A stretch of DNA of 64,000 nucleotides from Balamuthia mandrillaris. Its lineage: Eukaryota > Discosea > Longamoebia > Balamuthiidae. The stretch spans positions 1 to 64,000 of the forward strand of contig JAVKOQ010000076.1 of assembly GCA_031835245.1 (NCBI GenBank), in the 5' to 3' direction. Position numbers and translations under genes: made by a program. The number at the start of each line of letters is the position of its first letter. Within the stretch, counting starts at the first letter, position 1. Shown here piece after piece: positions 1-10,053 of this stretch. The notes below the pieces were generated by a model that worked only from the letters and a program-made list of their open reading frames with translations, was not told the origin of the DNA and did not search any database.

Positions 1-1064
1 CAGAATCAGCAGATAATACTGTACATTGAATCGATACCAGGTCTCTGGATGATGGGTGGAGATTTTTAGGCTATGTCGCTTGCTCTTGGCTTTGCCGCTT
101 TGGGTGGTGGATCTCAGCAGTGATTCCCACTCGCCGCTTGCTCTGTTGCTACTGGCTGTAGGCGGCAAGGAGGCACACGGCAAGGTTGCACTAATGCAGG
201 ACCCACCTTGCACCGGTGATATGATACCCATATCTTCCATTTCTTTACATAGGTCTATGCCTTCTTCCAAGGCCAGTGCCTTGTGCTTCACAAACCAATC
301 CACCATTTTCAGTATCGAAACGCAATGGTGGTATTGTTTGCCATCGACAACACGCTCTTTGAACTTCAGTTGAGTGGGTGGCTTCAACATTTGCGTGACC
401 ACCAGTTGAAACTAGCCATTTATGACAAAGAGGATGCGGAGTCAATGCTTAACGTTTCAAAAACAAAGGGATTAAGCTTGGTGTCCCTTGATAAATACCT
501 TGGGAGGAAGCAGTATGGTGGGGCATAGCTCTGGACACTTTTTGTCATTCCAGGGGAGGGCTCTGTAGAGGGCGTAAGCATGTGCTCTAAGAAAGCCATA
601 GTCGTACATATTGTCTCTTGTACGCAATTGTACGGATAGAAAGGCCTTTCGGTGACGGCTGCCTCCTTGTCCACAGCCCTCCTCCTGCGCTTCTTCTTGC
701 CTATCCTCGTTTTGGCTGGTCTCCGCCTTTGTGCCGCCTTCTATGATCGTTATTGTAGCTTCGGAGACCTATTTCCACAAGGTATTCCATCGCGAGAAGA
801 ACAAACACCCACATAAGAATAAAGAAGAACGAAAGCGGGAAGCAGAAGAAGAAGAAGAAGAAGAAGAAGAGCGAAACATACCCAACCAGCGGGGTTTTGA
901 ATGGTAACTTCGAGGGTCTGCACGTCCACAGAGGGCTGGTGAGAAGACTGCACAGTCCAACCCTCTAACTGCAAGGCAGTTAGGCTGGTCTGCACACCGG
1001 AGAAGAGCCACAGGAATGGCAGCTTGAACTCCCATACAGTATTATAGGTAGTGGTGCCAGACAT
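1..1064 (-). CDS. DEP-like domain protein, 3' part cut by window edge
   Basis: I do not recognise the whole protein. The start is the ATG at 1064-1062. Exon 1 (882-1064) begins MSGTTTYNTVWEFK and exon 2 (499-768) is linked in phase 0. Exon 3 (207-411) holds a DEP-like stretch whose core is KMVDWFVKHKALALEEG, followed by a hydrophobic turn as in the DEP helix pattern (VDWLV ... A ... L ... G-I-I). Exon 4 starts near 155 and runs off the left edge. The N-terminal part is beta-rich looking, without signal peptide or membrane span. DEP domains are membrane or GPCR-signalling adaptors, but the call rests on one motif, so the role is open. The neighbour downstream, XPO6, is transcribed in the same direction. 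Confidence 0.45.
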
Positions 1065-1535
1065 AGCGGCACCTGCCTCCCCAAAGACGGCCCTCTTTCA
1101 CTGACGTGCTGCTCCCTTGGCTGGACAGATGAAGGCAGGAGAGCGAGAACTCGCAGACAAGGATCAACGCAAAGCTCGAGAAAGACGACGAAGAGAGCCT
1201 TGTTGTTGTTTTTCCTTGTGCTTGACTATTTCCAACGGGCGGCAGACAAAGGTGGGGTGCTATTTATTTCATAGAAGGCTGGAAGGGCAGGCAAAAAGGA
1301 GACAGCCGGCCGCTGGTCAACTTTCCTTCGCAGGAATTTTGAAGGGGGAGTGGTGGTGGTATAATGGGAGGGGGTCTAGCCCTCCTCCCCTTCCTCCGCT
1401 TTATTAATTAATTTGGAGAGGAAGGCCGGAAGGCAATTTTTGCCCAACCCTTGGTTTCTGCACTGGAAGAAGCAGCAGCACGGTTGTCAATACATGTCCC
1501 ACCACGCGTGTAGGGCGGCTTGCCGAAAGGGCTCA
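1065..1535. other. intergenic stretch, no gene seen
   Basis: The stretch lies between the 3' end of XPO6 and the 5' end of the next minus-strand gene, so it should hold the XPO6 terminator and the promoter of the DEP-like gene. An AT-rich patch (tttattaattaattt near 1400) is the only marked element. The open frame here has no domain or splice support. Confidence 0.5.
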
Positions 1536-1746
1536 TCACGATGGCTGCTCCGCTGATGCGCAGAACAGCCAGTCACTCACGAACAAGGACAATATGCGAG
1601 AAAACGTGGGAAGATCCACCTGCCGCTGGTCAAACAATGGTCTCCACAGCTGCATTAAATGCTGCTTCTGTTCTTCTCGCAGTTGATTGCTGTTCGCCAG
1701 CATAGTAGGCAACAACTAAAATGTATCGCCAGCAGAGAACTTGTTA

Positions 1747-1785
<39 letters not shown>

Positions 1786-4700
1786 GAGTACGTTTTCAAA
1801 GAAGGACGGTGGGTGAACCACAACCATAGCGTGGATGTTGTGCACGATATCATCTTGCAAGAGAGCATGCGATCTGGAGAGGAGCACCTCCAACAGAACT
1901 TGGAGAAGACCTAGCCGCAGGCTTTCCTTGAACACATCGCGCGAGTAGAGCTGGACATGGCTTTCGTTTAACTGCTTTAGTGCTGGTCGAGAAAGCATCA
2001 GCACAGAGTGAGAGGCGGTGTTTGTTGCTTGCAACACAGCAATATGGGAAGGCAAAAGGAGAAAACAGAGGATTATAGATTTGTACCTTTGAGATTCTTT
2101 GCAACAACTATAATATCTGTAGAACGGAAAGAGTAGATGATAGATTGAAGGATAGCAATAAGGTGAGGATAGTGACGAGACGAAGAGAAATAATTCCAAT
2201 GGCCAGACACCATGTGCTTCACCAGTCGATAGAAGGAGACCATTACGTCCTGGTTTGCCTCTCCTGTTACAAGCTACACAGGTTTGCATTAAGTTAGGAA
2301 GCTGGATGAAAACTAATGCATAAAGGTGGGGCTTGCCTGTTTTTCCAGAATGGGGTTGATCTGTTCCATGGCAAGAGTATAAATAGCCGGCAAGAAAGAA
2401 GAAAACAGGTTAGATGGGTCCCGCACTACGTATGTGAGGAAGTCAAGCAGCCTGCTCAAGAGTAAAATATCAGTGATAACCATCTTTTCTCCTGAACACT
2501 TTTACGCACTTGCAGACAACGGTTATGCCAGACTCGTCTTGAGATTGCAGAATAAGTTGTATCCTTTCCCCACCGAGCAACTCCATGAAGGTTCTAGGCA
2601 CAGAGGTTAGATTTGTTTTAAGAAGGCACAACTCAGAAAACTTACCCTAGGGTTTCTTGGATAAATGTTGCTCCAAGATAAGTTTTGAGCACATCAAAAA
2701 CAATTAAAAAAAATTCCAACACGGCTTTCAGAATACCTTATATGTCTGAGTTAACAATATATTGAAGGCAGCACAACAATCATGATGATGACAACAAAGG
2801 GAAAAGACTTACGAGGTTGGTTTAAGTACATCCTAACCATGCTTAAGCAGGCCGGAATAACTGGCTCCAGCGCTTTGTATATTATATCTTTAGATGTTTT
2901 GGTGCCCTCAGTTTTTACAGCCGCTACAATACCTCCCAGAGCACTTGTTTATCCTAATATGTGAGCCGAACCACCAACCATAGCAAGTTGAGCACGCATA
3001 CCTTAGTTTTAACTCTGCTTGGCCTACACTCTCTGCGGGAAAATGTGAAGGTTCCATTTGCGCCATTTCAACAAAAGGACGAGTCAAGCTGGCTATAAAT
3101 TCTTGAAATTTGTTGTTTCTCTCGTCCCAGTGCTGGCAATGATAGAAGAGGATTAGAGAAGCTTCAGCTAATTGCGAGGTGAAAAAAAAATGCACTAAAG
3201 AGAGAGAGAGGCATTAAGACGAAGACAATACCTGCTCACTTGAATTGACAGGTACGCCTCTAGTAGGTAACAAAAGAGCATTCGAAATGGCAACATACAC
3301 ACGCACAGTTTGCTCTTTAGTGTCCGTGCTAGTAATGCGGTCTACATTCTCCATCAACCAAGATAATCGTGATACGCCCAGCAAACCTTTTGGCCGTAAC
3401 GTACTAGACACAGAATCTAGACAGTAAACAGCAGCCAAGCGAACCTCTGGTGGGGTGTTCTGCACCAAAGCGACAATATAAATTTGCCAAAGTTAACAAG
3501 AAGCAATATGATTTTAGTGACAGCGAGGAGCAATACCGCTTCGGCTATAACCAGGCAAGTAGCATCTACGCAGCGAGTTATTGTTTGCCTGAATTGAACT
3601 TGTTGAGGTGAGTCCTCCGCCCCTCCAACAGGTGCTCCTGAAGAAGTACGGCTTACAATGGGAGAGGAGGGGAGGGAGGACGGCTGTAGGCTTGATAAAT
3701 AATGCACAAACCAATGCGTATATGATCGAAGAGTGCCAAAAAGCTGTGCTTGCCTAAGTACAGGAAGACGTGGTTAAAAACATCATAACAGGTGTTGCGT
3801 TCAAGAAATAACGTACAGAGCAGAAACGTGCGGGCCTAAGGGATACAAGTGATGTTTTACTAAAAAATCTCCTACATCCAACGTTGCGTGCAATAAAACA
3901 TTACAGGCTGTAAATGTGTTTTCAAAGTTGTTAAGAAAGTATGTCTGGATACCACCCAAGGCAATGAGCAAACTTCTTTGGTCTTTCAAGATGTTATCAA
4001 TATAGTCTCTGGCTTCTTGGTTGCGCTCCACTGGTATTGACATACGTACAAAAAGAGTGTCAATTATTAAGAATAGAGGTTATTTTTTGCACGCACCCTG
4101 TGAAAGCACTTCAGTTGCCTGACATATCCTTTGGGAGTTTTCCATAAACGTGCTACATAGTTGCTGAAGGTTGGGATTCGGATAACACTCTGCGCACTTC
4201 ACTACCACTTCCATACATTTCTCCACAAATAAATCCAGTTCGGTGTGTTGCTAAGAAAAGCAATTATTAGGCCAACGACACGAAAATACAAATCGTGCAA
4301 AAGCACGACCAGGAAATGCTTACGTCATCCACTTTTTCCGTGGCGTCGAGCAATTGAAGCTGCGCTGCATTGGTGACGAACAAAGTATTCTTCATCATTT
4401 CTCCATAGAGTGAGACGATAGCATCCCTATACCTGTATTAGAGATGAAATTACTAGGTTGCTTCAGAAAAAAAAAGGAGCGCAATAAGTGGAAATACCGC
4501 TCAGAGGAAAGGCCGGAAGAAGAAGAGGGCAGTAACGCTTGCTCCCGCAGACCATCAAGGACCGATAGCCAAACATCTACACATTGCAGGAACAATTGTA
4601 ACGAGGTTTGAAGGAACGTGTATTTAAAGAGAAGAGCCAAGAATTCGTTTACAGGAAAGCTAGGGTCAGCCTCAACGCGTTGTAAATGATTGCTTACGAA

Positions 4701-6115
4701 CAAAGAGGTAAATCGGGTGCATTTTTCAATGAATCTGCTCAACAAAAGGAACCAAAGGTGAGAATGAAAGCACAAACGATGAGTAAATAGTAAACGTACA
4801 AGTCATCCAATCCTTCTAGACCGCCTTCTTTTGCCGTGAGCGACCGTAGGAGTGAAAAAACATGGGTGAAGACTTGGGTAAGCCACTCTTGCGTTTCCTT
4901 TGGTACATAGTTTTTCTCAAGAATCTCATTAATACAGTCAAAGGCGGAAACGCTGGTTGTGGCGTTGTGCAAGTGAATGTACTGAAAGATGGCTTGTAGG
5001 AGGCTTGGTACCACAAGACTTCCGTTTAACGGAATCCATGCAAAGTATCGCATCAGTGCCTCTGTGTACACAACATGAACGAGTTAGGGTAAGGGTGAGA
5101 GCGAGAGCGAGAGGATGAGAGAAGCTAAGAGAGTACCCAACGATGTACGGGCTAGCCGAATGGATTCTTCATCAAAAGTGCCTTCATAAAAATCAGTTCG
5201 GAGATACCGTTTCACAGGGGAGGCAAGAGCCTGAAAGCCCTGGCTATCTGAAATAGAAGTAACGCGCACGTTGTGCTCGAAAAGGCCTTGCAGTAATTGG
5301 CCAAGGAGCTCTGCACCGATGCAAATGGTCGATGGAATGGGGTGTAATGGAGTAAGCAAAAGGGCGAGGTGAGTTAGTGAATGCAAACCAAAGAGAGAGC
5401 GAAATGAAAAGAACCTAAAATGCCAGGCGCCGCTTCTAAAACATGAGTTTTCAACTCCAGTTTTCTGGAGGCAAGTAGATGGGAGTCTTCACGTGTAAAC
5501 TCTTCAGCAAGCAAGGCCAAGAGCTCCACACCAAGCTGACGGCTCTCCTGACTTTTCACCAGCAAGAAAATGTGGTCAAGAAACTCTGGATAGCGCTGAG
5601 GCCAGTCTTTAAGCCCAATGCTAAGATAAACCTTGGCCATCTTCTTGCCCACGAACGAAGGAAGCTCCTAAGCATCACAGCAGAGAAAGAGAAACAACAA
5701 GTACAGTGAACATTCATAGCGAATGGGAAGGGCGTGCAGTGTGAGGAAGGGAATAACCTTGTACTTGGCGTGAAGGTATTCCAGCAGAAACTTTCTCACT
5801 TCAATCTGCTCCTCGTTGGAAAGGGTTTGCCAGCGGTGCTGCAATAGAACGTCCATCATAGAAACGGCCAACCATTGCACATATTGGTCAGTTGAGTGGG
5901 TGAGCAGCGAGCGTGCCTGCGCCCAAGCCTCTGGTTGCTCTTTGGTATTGCTCAGGAGTTGCTCTGTGGAGGAGAGAGAATTCATAGAGGTCAACACAAG
6001 GAAGAAGTGGGCGGGGGGGTCCTCAGAGTTATCAACCTATTTGACTCTTGGAGGTGGCATCTTGCGCGGTGAAAAAGCGGTGAAGGGTGCGTTGAAGCTC
6101 CTCTGCGTTCTCCAT
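1536..6115 (-). CDS. XPO6: exportin-6 (importin-beta family nuclear export receptor)
   Basis: XPO6 exports profilin-actin complexes from the nucleus in a RanGTP-dependent way in animals and Dictyostelium. The gene is split into many exons on the minus strand. Exon 1 starts at the ATG 6115-6113 (MENAEELQRTLHRFF) and splices near 6037. Segments in family order are VRKFLLEYLHAKYKVIPF, a WI-P-L block around 5030, INEILEKNYVPKETQEWL, and FPVNEFLALLFKYTFLQ around 4620-4660. The end has the family's hydrophobic LLQVLLEVLLSRSHALLQ and a final LPTFSRILSLFV block at 1536-1715. The order and spacing agree with human XPO6 along its full length. It diverges from the DEP-USP gene over about 350 bp. Internal exon edges are approximate. 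Confidence 0.9.
1749..1780. repeat. (GA)n microsatellite in XPO6 last intron
   Basis: About 15 GA units lie inside the last XPO6 intron. On the transcribed sense they form a CT tract upstream of the acceptor at 1716-1717, so they may act as an extended polypyrimidine tract. Confidence 0.85.
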
Positions 6116-6467
6116 CGTCGTGCCCTCTGGTATTTGTTGCAGTGGCGGTTTAAGCTCGCTTCACAAAGGGTGCTACTGCTACTGCCGCTCCTACTGCTCC
6201 TACTGGTGCTACCTCTTTGGCCGACACACAAGCAAGCATTTGAACGGTTGGTCTCACTTGCTGCTCAAGTGCTGCTGCAATGGTGTTGGGCCAGAGGGGT
6301 GGCCCCTCATGCCAGCTACAGCCGCGCAGTGCTTGGCCGTTGGCCCCCAAAGGAGCAGAGAGGCAGTAGCAGAGAGAAACTTGGGAAGCACCCGGTTTAG
6401 GCGGAGACGCACAACCCTGCCGAGAAGAAAAAGGTGGCTCCTCCCCTCTTGCGTTTGCTTCAACAAC
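6116..6467. promoter_or_regulatory. shared divergent promoter region, XPO6 / DEP-USP
   Basis: About 350 bp separate the first codons of two oppositely transcribed genes. No TATA-like box is obvious. The region is pyrimidine-rich on the plus strand near 6170-6230. The promoter role is inferred from layout only. Confidence 0.45.
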
Positions 6468-8392
6468 ATGCAGCCCTCCCCCAACAACTCTCGTAGCTCC
6501 CCCAACTCCCCCAGCCCCACCAACCCCCTCTCAAAGTCCCAAACCCTCCGAACCTCCCACTCCACCTCACCCTCCCTCTCCAACTCTGAAAAGGCCACCA
6601 CCACGAGAAGGCGCTCCTCCTCCACTCCCATTAGGGTTATAGCAGCGGTTACTACCGCTCCCACCGCTGCCACGGCCAACAGTATCCCTACCCCACAAAA
6701 AGAAGAACCGCCCAAGGAGAGCGAGCGCCCGCCTGAAGCAGCTGAGGCTTGGTACAGCAGCCTACTGGAGGCGTTGCGCGAGCCCACCACTGGACTACAG
6801 ACCGGAGAGAGAAAGCACCACCTTAAGACCCACACAAACTGCTTTCATGGTACCTGACTACCTTCCTGCTAAGCCAAATCCTTTTACTTGAGCTCTCTTG
6901 TTGACCTTGCTTTGTTGTTGTTGCTGCTGCTGCTTGATAGGGAAGGAACTGGTCAATTGGTTGCTGGACAGAAAACTAGAAAATAGCAGAGAAGAGGCTA
7001 CCGTGTTGGGTGGAAGATTGCTCAGGGAGGGCATCATCGAAAGTGTTTCCTCCCACAACGACCACTTCAACGACTCGGCACACCTGTTTCGGTTTTCCAA
7101 AGAAGAAGAAGAAAAACGAAAGAGATCCTTGGTTCGGCCCTTTTATTTGTTTCGCTTTTTTATTTTTTGCTTCTCCTTCTCCTCTTCCTCTCTGCTTCTC
7201 TTTCTTTCTTTCTCTCTCTCTTTCTCTTTCTCTCCTTCTCTCACATATCGTATACACAGACATCAGGGCTTCACAAGTTAACACACAAGCTAAAGACTAC
7301 TACAACCAGTGCCGAAGCAAAGAAAGGAGGTGTGCGCGACATCGTACACACTATATTTAATGATGAAGCCTGGGAAGAACGACAGTACTTGCTCGCAGAA
7401 GAGGAGGCTGGCAAGAAGCCAGAAGATATCATCTGGTACCACTACTACGTTGTTGGTCGTTTCATCTGTATGTTGCTGACCAAATGATACGTGACGATTG
7501 GCAGGGCTAAACATCCCACGAATGCACAGAGGGCAAAACTGATATATGTGAATGTACTACATCAAGGCAACGTCAGTTCTGACGGTCTCCGTTGGATGAT
7601 AGGCCTAGACGGCTCCCTCGCTGCATTGGAGGCCTTCGATTGGCTGATGGACAATGTCTGCCCGGAGAAAGACCATGTCTTCTTAGTTTGTGGTTAGTTT
7701 ACGTTTTTTATTTTGCAATGCTACAGTTGTGTGTGTAGGAAACTTACAACATTTTATGGTCGTCATGTACAGTAAGGGAAAAGCCTTTGCCTGACGTGTT
7801 GGCTCTACATTCAGAACGCACGCCAGAGAGAGTTAACTTTGAATTTCTCTTGTGGAAGACCGCCAGGAAAATTGTTAAACCACTACATAAGCGGTTATCT
7901 TCCGCTGGGGTACGTTACACCTGATGGGCGTTGCTACTCGCTTTTGTTGAGCTGTAAAGTCTGACTTGCACCCAACAGATAGAACATACTATATTGACAC
8001 CAAGATCACGGGACCATCGCAAGCAGCTCGTGCAGCTTTCGAAGCGCTTCTTAGTAGACACCTTGGTATTAGGACATCACGGAGAAGGGGACCACGGGGC
8101 CGTTAACAAAGCTACCGAGTAAGTATTGTTCGTTTGTTTTCGTGTTAAGCTTCTTTGTAACTGGTTTTTGGTCCGCAGCAATTGGAGAAGCACAGTCAGC
8201 TACGTCAAAAAACATGCAAAGTGCACCGTTATAGTTCGGGTTTCCTCAAACCAAAAAGGAGGTGCGCTTGCCAACAGGCTAAGGTCGTCGGACGGTGCAA
8301 CCAAACGACGGCCAACCAAAACCACCGACCGCGCTTCATCGGATGGGGCGCTTGATGATACCAACACAAAGAAATTCACCCAAAGTATGTAA
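6468..8392 (+). CDS. DEP domain + universal stress protein (USP) domain fusion
   Basis: The start at 6468 opens a Ser/Thr/Pro-rich leader (about 110 residues, MQPSPNNSRSSPNSPSP). The DEP domain spans a splice: CFHG at 6840-6849 joins KELVNWLLDRKLE from 6941, giving the F-x-G-x-E-L-V-x-W-L signature, and ends near HLFRF. A linker follows (EAWEERQYLLAEEE, IIWYHYY). The USP domain begins WMIGLDGSLAALEAFDWL near 7590. It continues with a strand ending LVCG, the ILTPRSRDHRKQL and DTLVLGHHGEGDHG blocks near 8000-8090, and ends STVSYVKKHAKCTVIVRV, the family's last helix and strand. USP folds bind ATP or act as stress-linked scaffolds, and DEP usually targets membranes. The tail is basic and Ser/Thr-rich with RRPTK. 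Exon edges are by eye. Confidence 0.8.
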
Positions 8393-8469
8393 GTGTTCTT
8401 TGCATAGTGCTATGCACAGCTGGAACAGATGATATAATATTGGGACACGCCACAATGTCATTGCATTCC

Positions 8470-9790
8470 AGGTTTCCCCTCCTGCAGTGCTGTTCCTCCT
8501 TCCCGGAAGAAGACCATGTGCTTGGCCCAGTCGGGAGATTCCAGGATGGATTCCACGATGCGTTCCGTTTTGGGGCTTTCCTTGCCCCAGCCGTTGCCCA
8601 GCTGGCGACTGCGGGAGAGAAACGCGTTGGTAATCTCCTCGTCCTAGTCCTCGTCCTCGGGCTCCGGAAGGGTTTTTTTCTTTTTCTGCGCGTTCTGCTC
8701 GCTCTTCCGGTACTCTTTGTATTGACCAGGGGCCATCTCCACCAACACCACCTGGTGGGGCAGAACCACGGGATAGTCATCCGGCTGGGTGGATCCCGTC
8801 AGCCCGCTGCTGTGAGCGGTGCTCAGCCCGGCGTCCCTGGAAGCCTGGAGGGCCTTCTTGTTGGGAGTCAGCTCGAAATAGGAGAACACGCATTGGATGG
8901 CCTCGGCTATCCTCTCCGGTTCCATGTTCATCATCTTCCTGAACTCCTTGGGGTCCGTGGGCAGCCATTTGTCCTTCCCTCGATTCCCATGGGCCATGTT
9001 GGTCAGGACGGCGATGTCCTCGGGACCGTTCCGCATGGGCGTGCCGGTCAGCATCAGCACCTTGTGGTCATGGCGCAACGTTGCACGGCGGCGGAGATAT
9101 CCCCCTTGGCGTTCCTCAGACTGTGGGCCTCGTCTATCACCAGGCGCCGCAGCTCTGGGGCGGTTTCTTCTTGAACATCTCCATGGAGGAGACGGCGTAC
9201 AGGGACTTGCGGGCCACCAATCGGTGCCCCGCCAGGTTGTCCAGCTCTTCCTTGAAGTTGGGCACCAGGGAGGCGGGCACGACCACGTGCACCCTTTTCA
9301 CGGCCCCATGGCTGGCAGCGATGGCGGCCTCCACGGCGGCGATGCTGGTGATGGTCTTGCGGATCCCATGGCGTGGTACAGCACCATCCCTCTGCAGTCC
9401 GGATGCGAGAACGCGTCCTGTATGAGCAATTGGTGGCTGCGAAGCAAGAGATTCCTCTGAGCGGAGCTCCTCACGGGTATGGCGTCATCCACCGAAACCA
9501 CTTCCGTCGGCAGGGCGGTGACGGGAAGCACCACCTCGGCCGTTTCCGCAGCAGCGGCTTCGGAGATGTCCTCGATGAGCCCCAGGGCCTTGTTCAGTTC
9601 TTCATCGTCCTCGAGGGCATTGGGACGACGTCGTCGCTGCAACCGTCGTTTGGGCATAGGAGGAGAAGGAGGAGAAGGAGGAGGAGCTCCGGAGCTTCTC
9701 TTTTTCGTGTTGCCTCGTTTCTGTGGTCCGGCAGAGGTCTTCTTCCTTATCAAGTCGACGCGGTCGAAGTACTGCACTTTGTATCCTTTT
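8470..9790 (-). pseudogene. fossil of a giant-virus-type (D6/D11-like) SF2 helicase
   Basis: The stretch reads on the minus strand as a superfamily-2 helicase resembling the D6/D11-like ATPases of nucleocytoplasmic large DNA viruses. Visible parts, N to C: a lysine/arginine-rich leader, a motif like RSHQLLIQDAF leading into a P-loop region, a strand like RVHVVVPASLVPNF, a motif III TGTPMRNGPED, and a conserved helicase C-terminal region. The coding sequence is broken, in about two or three places. No introns are evident, unlike the host genes around it. No capsid, polymerase or other viral gene is recognisable nearby, so this is one captured gene rather than a whole element. The protein sequence is still easily readable, which suggests a fairly recent loss. 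A host-derived SNF2-like gene is the alternative. Confidence 0.55.
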
Positions 9791-10053
9791 TTTTTTTTTT
9801 GTGAGTTTTTGGCGGGAAAAAAATTAATTCGAAACAACGTTTCTGTGGCATGGAAACTGATGTGGCAAAACGGGAAGAGAGCAAGCATGGAGGAAGAGTA
9901 TGATCAAAGCGAAGAGAGTGAACAAAAAAGGGACAAAAATATACCAGGAACACAAACGAAGCTTCCACGTTCGGCCTTTCTTTCTTTCTTTTTTTTTTCT
10001 TTTAAACTTACCCATTTCAACCTTTAATCCAAATAGTTTCTCAGTTCTTTGAG

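Noticed and set aside
1117-1407. 96-codon plus-strand frame upstream of XPO6's 3' end
   Set aside because: No domain, low-complexity basic/Gly content and no splice or homology support.
5816-6400. 194-codon plus-strand frame overlapping XPO6 exon 1
   Set aside because: It is antisense to the well-supported XPO6 start and reads through its first intron.
8407-9460. Long plus-strand frames over the helicase fossil
   Set aside because: They are antisense shadows of the helicase reading; no domain is present.
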